Shown: positions 42,138 to 49,884 of the stretch, piece by piece | Position numbering within the stretch: the first letter of the stretch is position 1 | How the letters are laid out: each line of letters begins with the position of its first letter | Origin: Nocardia rhizosphaerihabitans | Lineage (GTDB): Bacteria; Actinomycetota; Actinomycetes; Mycobacteriales; Mycobacteriaceae | Assembly (NCBI RefSeq): GCF_014646295.1 | Contig: NZ_BMNE01000001.1 | Location: forward strand, 1,365,037 to 1,414,920 | Direction: 5' to 3' | DNA length: 49,884 nt | The notes under the pieces: model-generated | What the model saw: the letters and a program-made list of their open reading frames with translations, nothing else | Told to the model about the DNA's origin: nothing | Database searches by the model: none | Position numbers and translations under genes: made by a program

Positions 42138-42902
42138 TCAATTCGACCGAAACCCCAGCTCGGCCGCACGCACCCCGAGCTGGTACCGAGTGCCCACCCC
42201 GAGTTGCACCATGATCGCCGCGACATAGCGCCGATACGTGCGAAGCGAAACGGACAGTCGCCGTGCCGCCACCTCATCTTTCAAGCCGATACCGAGAGCC
42301 TCGAGAACTGCGACCTCCACAGCGTCGAACTCTGGGCTGGAATGCTCCTCGCCGATGTCCAGACGTGTGGCCGAATCCCATGTCGTCGTGGCGAATTGAT
42401 GGAGAGCGTGGAGTAGAGACGGCTCACGGACCATGAGCGCATCCGGTCGCGAAGAATCCGCTCCGCTCCACAGCACCGCCACCCGGCGGTCGACGATGAT
42501 CGTGTTCGGAAACTCGATTCGAGTGACCTTCGTGTGAGGGGTGATCATCGTGCACAACGATCCCGGAACAGGAACGCGCGAGTTCGCGTATTTCTGCGAG
42601 TAGAGGACTCGGACCCGTCTGCCGGCTTCGAGCAGATCGCGCAGCACCAGTGCTTCATGCTGGTAGTACCGCTTCGTCTGCAGCGGGGCACAGACCGCCA
42701 CCACTGCTTCCTCCCTCACATCCTGCAGCATCTGTTGCAGGATGCCCGCCCACTTCTCATCGGGAAACAGACGAACGACACCGTGCCGCTCGGAAAATTC
42801 CCCGATCTGCGTGGCTATAGCGGAGTCCAGCAGTTTGCGAGACTTCATCAGAAGTTGGACGACATCCGAACTGTTTTCGAGCACGCCATTCGGATCTATC
42901 AT
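42138..42902 (-). CDS. LuxR-type HTH regulator with TrmB-like sensor domain
   Basis: A 254 aa regulator. The N-terminal two thirds resemble the TrmB/PLD-like sensor fold (VVRLFPDEKWAGILQQMLQD, RDLLEAGRRVRVLYSQKYA, FPNTIIVDRRVAVLWSGAD). The C-terminus is a LuxR helix-turn-helix (GLKDEVAARRLSVSLRTYRR then MVQLGVGTRYQLGVRAAELG). ATG 42902 has GGGGGA upstream. Such proteins are often pathway-specific activators. It lies just upstream of the Rieske operon on the same strand, and its own promoter carries the same 14-mer, so it is likely part of the circuit. Confidence 0.85.
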   Translation of the reverse strand: MIDPNGVLENSSDVVQLLMKSRKLLDSAIATQIGEFSERHGVVRLFPDEKWAGILQQMLQDVREEAVVAVCAPLQTKRYYQHEALVLRDLLEAGRRVRVLYSQKYANSRVPVPGSLCTMITPHTKVTRIEFPNTIIVDRRVAVLWSGADSSRPDALMVREPSLLHALHQFATTTWDSATRLDIGEEHSSPEFDAVEVAVLEALGIGLKDEVAARRLSVSLRTYRRYVAAIMVQLGVGTRYQLGVRAAELGFRSN

Positions 42903-42970
42903 CAAACATCCCCCGAGGATTCTGCTGCCCACAGTCTGTACGGTCGGCCGCCTTTCGAACCACTCAAACC

Positions 42971-42984
42971 TAGAACACGTTCCA
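42971..42984. promoter_or_regulatory. KstR-type operator upstream of the LuxR-type regulator
   Basis: TAGAACACGTTCCA, one base different from the other two sites, again overlapping a -10-like hexamer TAGGTT (42967-42972, minus strand). The leader to ATG 42902 would be about 60 bases. Confidence 0.65.
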
Positions 42985-43023
42985 GCAGTTGGTCAACCGA
43001 CTAGCCCTCGTAGTAACTGACCG

Positions 43024-43686
43024 TTACGGGTTCTGTGGAGCTATCAGGCCGGATTCGTAGGCGAGGACGACGAGTTGGGCTCGGTCGCGGGCTCGGAGCT
43101 TGGCCATGGCTCGATTGACGTGGGTCTTCGCGGTCAGCGGGCTGATCACCATATGCTCGGCAACACCATCGTTGGACAGGCCCTGCGCGACCAGGATCAC
43201 GGCCTCGCGTTCACGGGCTGTCAGTTCCTTCAGTCCCGTGGCGATGCCGGGGTTACGTGGCTGGGAGACATAGCGATTGATCAGGCGGCGGGTGATCGAC
43301 GGCGCGAGCAGGGCGTCACCGCGCGCGGCGACGCGGACCGAGTGCAGGAAGTCTTCCGGGCGTATGTCTTTGATGAGGAATCCGGCCGCGCCGGCACGGA
43401 GGGCCTCGAACACGTACTCGTCCAAGCCGTAGTTGGTCAGGATGACCACGTGTACCCCCGCCAGGGCGGGGTCGGCGGCGATGCGGCGGGTCGCCTCGAT
43501 ACCATCGACCACAGGCATCTGAACATCGATGAGCGCGACATCGGGCAGGTGTTGCCGGGCCAGCGCGAGGCCCTCGTTCCCGTCGGCGGCCTCGGCGACC
43601 ACCTCGATATCTTCCTCCAGGTCAAGTAGCGCGCGGAATCCGCTGCGGATGAGCGGCTGGTCATCGACCAGCAAGACACGAATCAC
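43024..43686 (-). CDS. Two-component response regulator, NarL/LuxR family
   Basis: A 220 aa regulator. Receiver domain with VLLVDDQPLIRSGF and phospho-acceptor Asp in DVALIDVQMP (about 54), then Lys in GFLIKDIRPED. The C-terminal LuxR helix-turn-helix is LTAREREAVILVAQGLSN, then PLTAKTHVNRAMAKLRARDR. Its ATG overlaps the sensor kinase stop (ATGA), so the pair is coupled. Target genes are not known; the membrane protein gene divergent from the kinase is the first candidate. Confidence 0.95.
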   Translation of the reverse strand: MIRVLLVDDQPLIRSGFRALLDLEEDIEVVAEAADGNEGLALARQHLPDVALIDVQMPVVDGIEATRRIAADPALAGVHVVILTNYGLDEYVFEALRAGAAGFLIKDIRPEDFLHSVRVAARGDALLAPSITRRLINRYVSQPRNPGIATGLKELTAREREAVILVAQGLSNDGVAEHMVISPLTAKTHVNRAMAKLRARDRAQLVVLAYESGLIAPQNP

Positions 43687-44783
43687 GACCCGTCCACGGG
43701 AAGTTCGGCCAGCACGCGGAACCCGCCCTGACTGCGCGGTGCCGCCCGCAGTCGACCGCCGAGGGCATTCACGCGCTCGTGCATACCGAGTAGCCCAACC
43801 CCGGGCGGGGCTGCCGTCGCCGCTGTGGCGTTGCCGTCGTCATCGACCCGGACGATCAACACATCGGAGCGGTAGTCGATTCGAACCGATGCTGTCGCGG
43901 CTCCAGCGTGGCGGGAGATGTTGGTCAATGACTCCTGAACGATCCGGTAGACGGTTCGGTCCACAGCCGCCGGTAAATCCTGGCGTCGTCCCTCGATCGT
44001 CAAGGTGGCGTCCAATCCGGTTGTGCGGGCGCGGTCCACGAGATCCGGAACGTGGTCGAGTCCGTGCTTGGGGCCGGTGCCGTCCTCACGGAGCGCCTCG
44101 AGGGTGGCGCGAAGTTCGCGGGCAGCTTCGCGTCCGGCGTCCCGGATCACCAGCAGGGCGTCGGGGACCTCCTCGCCTCGTTTGCGAGCCACGTGGACAG
44201 CGGCTTCGGATTGGATCTTGATGACCGAAATCTGGTGGGTGAGTGAATCATGGAGCTCGCGTGCGATGTGCAGGCGCTCCTCGTCGGCCCGGCGGCGGGC
44301 GGTTTGCTCGCGGGTGCGCTCGGCTTCATCGGCCCGTCGCTCAGCTTGTCGCAGCGCTTCACCGGCCGCACCGGCCGCGATCAACCAGGCGATCTCGAGT
44401 GCGCCTCGGGCCCGCGTCAACGCCGCGACCGTATCGTGCAGGGAAGCCAGGGCCGCGAGCGGGAGCGCGGCGAGCATGGCCACCGACGCGGCGATTGTGC
44501 TTGTTCGGTGCCCGGTCCGGACCGCGGCGTAGACCGCGAACACGAACGCGACCGCGGGGACATCGATGCCGATAGCTTGATAACCCAGCGCGCACAGCCC
44601 GGTCACGAGCAGCACCGCGATCGGCGTCCTGCGCCGCGCGGCCAACGCCAGGCCGCTGCCGATCAACAAGGGATAGGCGATCACAGCGAGATCGGTGGGC
44701 TGCTGCGCGGACCGCCCCGCGACGAGCACGACGGCCGCGACACCGGCGGCGATCGCCCAGTCTCCGATCCGCCCGCTGCGCAT
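43683..44783 (-). CDS. Sensor histidine kinase (HisKA_3 type)
   Basis: A 366 aa membrane kinase. About five N-terminal transmembrane segments (WAIAAGVAAVVLVAGRSA, GSGLALAARR region, VPAVAFVFAVYAAV, VAMLAALPLAALASL) are followed by a coiled-coil rich in Glu/Arg. The dimerisation helix carries His in IARELHDSLTHQISV, and the ATPase domain has YRIVQESLTNISRH and GVGLLGMHERVNALGG. No extracytoplasmic domain is evident, so it may sense membrane state. ATG 44783 is chosen; the open frame reaches 44828. Confidence 0.92.
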   Translation of the reverse strand: MRSGRIGDWAIAAGVAAVVLVAGRSAQQPTDLAVIAYPLLIGSGLALAARRRTPIAVLLVTGLCALGYQAIGIDVPAVAFVFAVYAAVRTGHRTSTIAASVAMLAALPLAALASLHDTVAALTRARGALEIAWLIAAGAAGEALRQAERRADEAERTREQTARRRADEERLHIARELHDSLTHQISVIKIQSEAAVHVARKRGEEVPDALLVIRDAGREAARELRATLEALREDGTGPKHGLDHVPDLVDRARTTGLDATLTIEGRRQDLPAAVDRTVYRIVQESLTNISRHAGAATASVRIDYRSDVLIVRVDDDGNATAATAAPPGVGLLGMHERVNALGGRLRAAPRSQGGFRVLAELPVDGS

Positions 44784-44851
44784 GCACGTAACCCTAGCCC
44801 GATCTTCCTGCAGGCAAATCCTGCTCACGGATGACGACCCGCTACCGCGCC

Positions 44852-44897
44852 CGCAGTAGGTTCGCCGCTGCCTACGACATTCGCAGTAGTCGGCTAC
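44852..44897. promoter_or_regulatory. Direct and inverted repeats in the kinase/DUF6223 divergent gap
   Basis: CGCAGTAG occurs at 44852-44859 and again at 44882-44889, exactly 30 bases (three helical turns) apart. Each is followed by an inverted CTAC: GTAGG...CCTAC (44856-44875) and GTAGTcggCTAC (44886-44897). This spacing suits a dimeric response regulator acting on both divergent promoters. Function is inferred from layout only. Confidence 0.4.
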
Positions 44898-44998
44898 GGC
44901 CTCAGTGGCAGTACGAAATTACAACGCCCGCACGATGATTCGCGCAGTGCCCGACGGAGATGATGAACAGAGTCCAGTCGTTCTGCAAAGGAGCACCG

Positions 44999-45427
44999 AT
45001 GCCCATCCGTCATCTGCCCGCCGCCGTGGCAGCCACCCTGCTCGGAGGTCTCACGCTCGCCGCACCGGCGGCCGCGACGGTCTCCGTCCACCCCCTCGCG
45101 GCCGCCACCGGCATGACTTCTGGTCGGCTCGGGCCCACCCTGACGGCGTTGGTCGGGTTGATCGCCGTGGTGATCGGCGGACGGGTTCTGGCCCGCTCCT
45201 ACCGAAACGACACCCGCAGCGGAGGCCGGGGCGCCGGGGCGGCGCTCGTCTTGGGCCTGATCAGCTCGGTAGCGGGTGGACTGTTCGCGGCCACTGCCGA
45301 CGGCGGCCCCGGCACCGGCAACGGGATCGTCGGATCCTGGGCAGCCATGGGGCTCGGGCTGACTGCCATGATCCTGGGCGGGCTCGCTATGGCCCGCTCC
45401 CGGCGGGTTCGCGTCGCTGGGCATTAG
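44999..45427 (+). CDS. DUF6223-like small membrane protein
   Basis: A 142 aa protein with a cleavable or anchoring N-terminal hydrophobic segment (AAVAATLLGGLTLAAPAAA) and three further hydrophobic helices: LTALVGLIAVVIGGRVLA, ALVLGLISSVAGGLFAA and AAMGLGLTAMILGGLAMAR. It fits the actinobacterial DUF6223 group, function unknown. ATG 44999 has AAAGGAG six bases upstream. It is divergent from a sensor kinase and likely its target. Confidence 0.75.
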   Translation: MPIRHLPAAVAATLLGGLTLAAPAAATVSVHPLAAATGMTSGRLGPTLTALVGLIAVVIGGRVLARSYRNDTRSGGRGAGAALVLGLISSVAGGLFAATADGGPGTGNGIVGSWAAMGLGLTAMILGGLAMARSRRVRVAGH

Positions 45428-45580
45428 TACGGGGCATACGTCGGTCCATAGCCTGGCCGAGTACGCGGGTATCCGACGAGGCGCTTCCAAACCGACAGCG
45501 ACAGCGACCCCACATCTCGGCGCCCGCTCCGGTCGCTGACCCCCGGAGCACAGTGTGGAGCATCGCGTCTCGCCCGTGGT

Positions 45581-46555
45581 TCAGGAAGGTAGTCCGACCT
45601 CGTCGGGCGTCTTGTCGGTGCGGATCCCGCGGAAGCTGGGGTGCCGCAGCAGACCGTCGCCACTGACCTCGCGGTATTCGATGTCGGCGACGAACACCGG
45701 CTCGACCCACCACGCCGCCCGCGTCACCGCGGGCGGCGGCGGGTCGTCGAGTGGGCTGGTGTCGCGGCGGACTTCCTCGAGGGCGGCGCGGATGCTGCGC
45801 CGGGCCTCGGTGGTGAACCCTGTCCCGACCCCGCCGATGCAGTGCAGGTGGCCCTCGGGGGTGTGGCCGGCCAGGACCAGCCCGCCGAAGGTGGCGGCGT
45901 TGGGGCCGGTGCCGGGGACCGCGCCGACGATGATCGCCTCGGTCGTGGCCCGCAGGACTGTCTTGATCCAGGCCGAGGACCGTTTGCCGGGCTCGTAGAT
46001 CGAGTCGCCGCGCTTGCAGACGATGCCCTCGAGCCCGGAGTCGGCGGCCAGGTGCAGCAGTCGGTCGGCGTCGACCTCGGCCAGTGACCAGTTCGGTGGA
46101 ACCCGCACCCGCGCACCGTCATCGAGGCCCAGCTCGGTCAGCGCCACGCGCCGCGACCAGTACGGGTCGGCCACGAGCATCTCGTCGTCGAGGCCGAGCA
46201 GGTCGAAAATGATGTAGTCGACGCGGATCTCGGCGATCAGCGTGGGCGAGGGGCGTCCGACGTGCATGCGCCGCTGCAGCCGGGAGAACGAGGGGGCGCC
46301 ACGGTCGTCGGGGGCGACGAGCTCGCCGTCGAGCAGGATCGACCGGCCCTCGGTGACCTCGGCCAGGGCGGCAACGACCTCGGGATAGGAGCCGGTGATC
46401 TCGCGTAGATTGCGGCTCCACAAGCTGACACCGTCGGACCCACACCGGGTGAGCGCTCGGACGCCGTCCCATTTCATTTCCGCGGTCCATTCACCTGGCG
46501 GCCGTGGTGGCCGTCCGGGTTTGGCCAGCATCGGTGCCGGCACCGCGAGACCCAC
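45581..46555 (-). CDS. ATP-dependent DNA ligase (LigC/LigD-ligase-domain type)
   Basis: A 324 aa ligase with adenylation Lys in AEMKWDGVRAL (about Lys28), GELVAPDD, the motif IIFDLLGLDD, EGIVCKRGDSIYEPGKRS and WIKTVLR, then an OB-fold domain with FGGLVLAGHTPEG and a final GLLRHPSFRGIRTDK. It lacks polymerase and nuclease domains of full LigD. Such ligases act in non-homologous end joining or base-excision repair. No Ku gene is in the window. Starts at ATG 46555. Confidence 0.92.
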   Translation of the reverse strand: MGLAVPAPMLAKPGRPPRPPGEWTAEMKWDGVRALTRCGSDGVSLWSRNLREITGSYPEVVAALAEVTEGRSILLDGELVAPDDRGAPSFSRLQRRMHVGRPSPTLIAEIRVDYIIFDLLGLDDEMLVADPYWSRRVALTELGLDDGARVRVPPNWSLAEVDADRLLHLAADSGLEGIVCKRGDSIYEPGKRSSAWIKTVLRATTEAIIVGAVPGTGPNAATFGGLVLAGHTPEGHLHCIGGVGTGFTTEARRSIRAALEEVRRDTSPLDDPPPPAVTRAAWWVEPVFVADIEYREVSGDGLLRHPSFRGIRTDKTPDEVGLPS

Positions 46556-46653
46556 AAGATCAGCCTAAGCCCGCTGCGACGTTGTCCCGGTCGGGCGCGG
46601 GATCCTCGGCGCGGCACCGTCGGTCAGCCGGGTGCGGGCTCATTCGCCCCGTC

Positions 46654-46890
46654 CGAGCGGCCCACCGAATCCGATGCCCCCTGCTGATGGTCGTCGCCGA
46701 ATCCGACACCATGGCCCCCACCAGACCCGCCACCCAGGCCGCCGCGCGAGCGCCCCGCGGCGAGCTCTACCGCAGCCGCGGCGGGCATTACGACGTCTAC
46801 GAGGGCGGGATGGACCACTCCGACGTGCTCCGCGTAGAGCTGGAATTCCTCACCAGGCACGCCCGATCGGCACGCCGAACCTCCTCGTAG
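46654..46890 (+). pseudogene. Alpha/beta hydrolase C-terminal stub
   Basis: About 79 codons encode the end of an alpha/beta hydrolase: HRIRCPLLMVVAESDTMAP with the catalytic Asp, then RSRGGHYDVYEGGMDHSD with the catalytic His. The nucleophile elbow and the whole N-terminal half are absent, and upstream frames show no homology. The remnant stops at TAG 46890. Confidence 0.65.
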
Positions 46891-46957
46891 CGCGAACAGG
46901 ATGAATTTCGGGATGACATCGGTGGGTCGGCGCAGTCCTCGTCGTTTCCGTGTGAGC

Positions 46958-47572
46958 TCACAGCCTGCGCTGGCCCACCGACATCTGCCTGGTGGCGATC
47001 TGCTGGACGACCAGGGGCAGGAGAGTGTGCTCTGCGGTGAGTACGCGTGCAGCCAGGGTGTCGACGGTGTCGTCGGCGAGGACCGGGACCTCGAGCTGGG
47101 CGATGACTTCGCCGGTGTCGTACTCGTCTTCGACGATGTGGACCGACGGGCCGCTGACACTGTCGCCGGAGTCCAGAACTGCCTGGTGGACATGGTTTCC
47201 ATGCATGCCGGGTCCGCCGAAGCGCGGCAGGAGCGCGGGGTGAATGTTGAGAATTCTGGGCGCGAACTGCTCGCGGGTTCGCGGGCCGAGCTTCTTCATA
47301 TAGCCGGCCGTGACGATCAACTCGACCGAGTGCCCGACGAACGTCGCGCAGATGGCGCTGTCGAGTTGCTCGGGGTCGGGGTGGGTCCTTCCCGATAGGT
47401 GACGGGTGGCGATCCGGTTCTCGCGCGCGTAAGCCAATCCGGGCGATCCACTGTTGTTGCTGATCACGGCTACTACCTCGAACGGCGCCTCGGGTTGGGA
47501 GGCGGCACGATGCAGCGCCCGCAGGTTGGAGCCGTTGTGCGAGACGAGGACACCGACACGGAGTTTGGACAC
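46958..47572 (-). CDS. Phosphoribosylglycinamide formyltransferase-like protein (PurN family)
   Basis: A ~204 aa formyltransferase fold. Phosphate loop VSHNGSNLRAL, then IVTAGYMKKLG, the catalytic NIHPALLPRFGG (Asn and His) and DEYDTGEVIAQ with the essential Asp. PurN adds the first formyl group in purine synthesis. Here it is isolated from purine genes, and its GPGMHG loop is a variant form, so it may be a second copy or act on another amine. GTG 47572 is likely; ATG 47608 is possible. Confidence 0.85.
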   Translation of the reverse strand: MSKLRVGVLVSHNGSNLRALHRAASQPEAPFEVVAVISNNSGSPGLAYARENRIATRHLSGRTHPDPEQLDSAICATFVGHSVELIVTAGYMKKLGPRTREQFAPRILNIHPALLPRFGGPGMHGNHVHQAVLDSGDSVSGPSVHIVEDEYDTGEVIAQLEVPVLADDTVDTLAARVLTAEHTLLPLVVQQIATRQMSVGQRRL

Positions 47573-47805
47573 GAACGGCAAGCTTTCCAGCTCAGGCCCC
47601 GCGCGCATACCTCTATTTCACTGGTGTTCGGAGAAGGACCGTTTGCCGAACGCCCGCCCCAACGGGCGGCCGATGCGGTCGCCGCGGCCCACGCGAGCAG
47701 CTCGCCTGCGGTGACCAGTCGGTGCACTGCCGCGGGACCCGGTCCCGTACTCTGAACACGGCGATATCCACAGTGGCTGTCGTCGCGGTCGGGAGGACGA
47801 GGACG

Positions 47806-49680
47806 ATGGCCAGAGTCGCGTCGGCGACAGGGCGGTACGGCGGCCGGTCGGCGAGCGAGCGGCAGGCCGAACGGCGGGCCCGATTCCGGGAAGCCGGGCT
47901 GGAAGCCTTCGGGGCGGGCGCCGGATACCGTCACACCCGCCTGGCCGACCTGTGCCAGGCCGCCGGGCTGTCCACCCGGCAGTTCTACCAGGAGTACGAC
48001 ACCCTGGAGGACCTGCTCGGCGAGCTGCACCTGCACCTCGACGGCATCGTCGCACAGCACGTCCTCGACGAGGTCGCGCGGGTCGACGACCTGCCGCTGG
48101 CCGGTCGCGCCGGCGCCATGGTGCGCGCCTACCTGTCCTACGTCACGCGTGATCCACGCTGCGCCAGGATCGCGTTCGTCGAGATCGCCGGGGTCAGTGC
48201 GCGAATGAACGCCCAGCGCAGGCAGAGCAGGGCCCGCTGGGTCGACCTGATGTGCGCGCTGTTCGACAGTTTCGCCGCCCGGGGCGAACTCGCGCCCAGG
48301 GATTTCCGGCTGACCGCGGCCACCTTCGTCGGCGCGGTCGACGGACTGATGCGGGACTGGACCGCGGGCTGGGTCGACGCCACCGTCGACCAGCTCACCG
48401 ACGAGCTGCTGCGCATGCTCCTCGGCGCGCTCGGCACCACCGGCGGCCGGAACGCGGCGGAACCGGCGGCCGCCGCCGAACCGCCGGTGCGCCGCAGGCC
48501 CCGCGACCGGCGGGCCACGATTCTGGCGGCCGCCAACGCCGCCTTCGCCGAACACGGCTACCACCGCACGTCCATGGCCGACATCGCCACCGCGGTCGGC
48601 ATCACCAGCGGCGCGCTGTACCGGCATTTCCGCACCAAACAGGAGCTGCTCGGATCCTGCCTGCGCGGGGGGCTCGAGCTGATCCTCGACCGCGTCGACA
48701 CCGCGTGCGCCGACGGCGCGCCCGCCGAGGCCGCGCTACCCGCGCTGGTGCGGGTCTCGCTCGAGACTCGCGGGCTCGCCCGGCTGTGGCAGCTCGAATT
48801 CCGCAGCCTGACCCCGGTCGACCGGATGGGTGTCCTGGCGCGATCGGTGCGGCTGACCCACCGGATCGGCGCGGCCATCCAGGCCCGCAGGCCCGACATC
48901 GCCGCCGCGGACCGCGACACGCTCGGCTGGATCGTCCTGTCGGTGGTGACCAGCCCGTCCAACCACCGCACCCAGCTGCCCGACGACGCCTTCGCACGGG
49001 TGCTCGATGCCGCCGTGAACGCCGTCATCGACGCCGGTGTCGGCCCGCACCCGGGCAGCACCGGCGGGGCCGGGTCCGACCGCGCGCCCGCCGACCCGGA
49101 TTCCGCACTGCGGACCGAACAGCTCGTCGCCGCCGCCGCCCAGCTGTTCAGCGAACGCGGGTTCGCCGCGGTCAGCATCGAGGACATCGGCACCTCGGTC
49201 GGCGTCCGCGGTCCGGCGCTCTACCACCATTTCGAGAGCAAGTCCGATCTGCTCGACGAGATCATCGATCGCAACAACCGGTGGATCCAGCAGTACACCG
49301 AGCGCGCGCTCGCCGAGGGCGGCGACCCACGGGACTCGCTGCGACTGCTGCTGCGGTACTACGTCCGGTTCGCCATGGACAGAACGGATCTCGTCGGCAC
49401 CGCGGTCAGCGAGGGCCGCAATCTGCCCGCCGATGCCGCGGCCAGATACCGGCGGATCCACCGCGAGGGCATCATCGGCTGGGCCCGGCTGCTGCAATCG
49501 GTGCGGCCCGAGCTGAGCCTGCCGACCGCCCGGGTGCTGATCCACGCCGTCACCACGGTGGTCAACGACGCGGTCCGCAATCCGCGGCTGACCCGGCGCC
49601 CCGATCTCCTCGGTGAGCTGTGCGCGCTCGGCGAGCGGATCGCCCTCGCCGAACTCCCGGAGACCGACCTTAGCCACTGA
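47806..49680 (+). CDS. Regulator with three TetR DNA-binding domains
   Basis: A 624 aa protein made of three consecutive TetR units. HTH 1 is at about 20-69 (RLADLCQAAGLSTRQFYQEY), HTH 2 at about 235-282 (SMADIATAVGITSGALYRHF) and HTH 3 at about 436-484 (SIEDIGTSVGVRGPALYHHF). Each is followed by a helical ligand/dimerisation region of ~150-170 residues. Linkers are Ala/Pro/Gly rich. Normal TetR proteins have one unit of ~200 aa. The reading frame is intact. ATG 47806 has GGAGG and GAGGACG upstream. It directly precedes a FadE5-like gene, so control of lipid catabolism is plausible. Confidence 0.93.
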   Translation: MARVASATGRYGGRSASERQAERRARFREAGLEAFGAGAGYRHTRLADLCQAAGLSTRQFYQEYDTLEDLLGELHLHLDGIVAQHVLDEVARVDDLPLAGRAGAMVRAYLSYVTRDPRCARIAFVEIAGVSARMNAQRRQSRARWVDLMCALFDSFAARGELAPRDFRLTAATFVGAVDGLMRDWTAGWVDATVDQLTDELLRMLLGALGTTGGRNAAEPAAAAEPPVRRRPRDRRATILAAANAAFAEHGYHRTSMADIATAVGITSGALYRHFRTKQELLGSCLRGGLELILDRVDTACADGAPAEAALPALVRVSLETRGLARLWQLEFRSLTPVDRMGVLARSVRLTHRIGAAIQARRPDIAAADRDTLGWIVLSVVTSPSNHRTQLPDDAFARVLDAAVNAVIDAGVGPHPGSTGGAGSDRAPADPDSALRTEQLVAAAAQLFSERGFAAVSIEDIGTSVGVRGPALYHHFESKSDLLDEIIDRNNRWIQQYTERALAEGGDPRDSLRLLLRYYVRFAMDRTDLVGTAVSEGRNLPADAAARYRRIHREGIIGWARLLQSVRPELSLPTARVLIHAVTTVVNDAVRNPRLTRRPDLLGELCALGERIALAELPETDLSH

Positions 49681-49685
49681 TGACT

Positions 49686-49699
49686 TAGAACCGGTTGCA
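49686..49699. promoter_or_regulatory. KstR-type motif upstream of the FadE5-like gene
   Basis: TAGAACCGGTTGCA fits TNNAACNNGTTNNA, starting six bases after the triple-TetR stop and about 150 bases before the FadE5-like start. It is less similar to the three sites in the oxidation module, and a single match of this consensus could occur by chance in 50 kb. Confidence 0.4.
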
Positions 49700-49808
49700 C
49701 CCGTATTACGCCCAAAACTGGACTTATCGGCGAGTTACTTAGGGGTTGCGCGGCGTGAGTCTGTGCGACATCATGGCTCCCGCGGCGTGTAGCGCGCCCG
49801 GTTCAGCG

Positions 49809-49828
49809 CCCGCCCCGGACGGGGCGGG
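49809..49828. promoter_or_regulatory. GC-rich hairpin in the FadE5-like leader
   Basis: CCCGCCCC (49809-49816) and GGGGCGGG (49821-49828) form a perfect 8 bp stem with a GGAC loop, 23 bases before the GTG at 49852. It could be a terminator of the upstream gene or an attenuator; there is no T tract. Confidence 0.4.
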
Positions 49829-49851
49829 TCCAGTCGAGAGGTGACGGTCCG

Positions 49852-49884
49852 GTGGGCCACTACAAGAGCAACGTTCGCGACCTG
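49852..49884 (+). CDS. Acyl-CoA dehydrogenase, FadE5-like (partial, 5' end)
   Basis: Only 11 codons are inside the window: GTG then GHYKSNVRDL. This matches the conserved N-terminus of FadE5-type acyl-CoA dehydrogenases (HYKSNVRD followed by FNLFEV). GAGAGGTGA lies about ten bases upstream. The enzyme would perform the first oxidation of fatty acyl-CoA beta-oxidation. Confidence 0.7.
   Translation, partial: MGHYKSNVRDL

Noticed and set aside
47473..48627. 384 codon minus-strand frame opposite the triple TetR gene
   Set aside because: The opposite frame has three unmistakable TetR domains; this one has no motif.

Overview
The window is high-GC actinobacterial DNA, most likely from Nocardia or a close mycolate-containing relative. 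The left 14 kb keeps the conserved mycobacterial/nocardial order gatC-gatA, ACT protein, ligA, a MetE-like protein, mnmA and a cysteine desulfurase. Many starts are GTG or TTG, ATGA/GTGA overlaps are frequent, and both mycothiol-linked and fatty-acyl-AMP-ligase families are present.

Layout. (1) 0.02-13.9 kb is core: amidotransferase subunits, ligA, tRNA thiolation genes, a DrrAB-like exporter with a divergent PadR regulator, and a lone AAA ATPase. (2) 14-23 kb is a rearranged stress and lipid segment. Two related junction sequences (13983-14061 and 21721-21834) lie next to gene stubs (VOC protein, hemerythrin, transaldolase). Between them are a resolvase fragment, an ACP-FAAL-PlsC fusion gene split by two single-base frameshifts, an acyl-CoA synthetase paired with a GNAT acetyltransferase, and an Hsp20. 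DksA-like and CBS-domain genes follow. The set resembles a dormancy/hypoxia locus. (3) 23-30.5 kb holds a PucR regulator with a 5' frameshift, two secreted lipoprotein hydrolases, a disordered protein and a truncated ATPase-type regulator. (4) 30.5-43 kb is the most interesting part. It is an eleven-gene, all-minus-strand module: Rieske oxygenase (KshA/Nvd type), TesB-like thioesterase, DinB/TIGR03083 protein, two P450s, SDR, MFS exporter, lone malonyltransferase, FadD19-like acyl-CoA synthetase, LLM flavoprotein, and a LuxR-type regulator. Three nearly identical 14-mers (TAGAACACGTTTCA or TAGAACACGTTCCA) sit at its three promoters. They match the KstR cholesterol-regulon consensus TNNAACNNGTTNNA and overlap the likely -10 boxes. 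(5) 43-49.9 kb holds a two-component system, a DUF6223-like membrane protein, an ATP-dependent DNA ligase, a PurN-like enzyme, a protein with three TetR DNA-binding domains, and the first codons of a FadE5-like acyl-CoA dehydrogenase. A fourth KstR-type motif lies upstream of that gene.

How the genes may work together. The 30-43 kb module looks like one regulated pathway: FadD19-like activation of a side-chain acid, oxidation by Rieske enzyme and P450s, SDR/LLM redox steps, thioester hydrolysis and export. The operator match suggests a sterol or sterol-like substrate; the actual substrate cannot be read from sequence. All calls come from reading the sequence; no database search was run.
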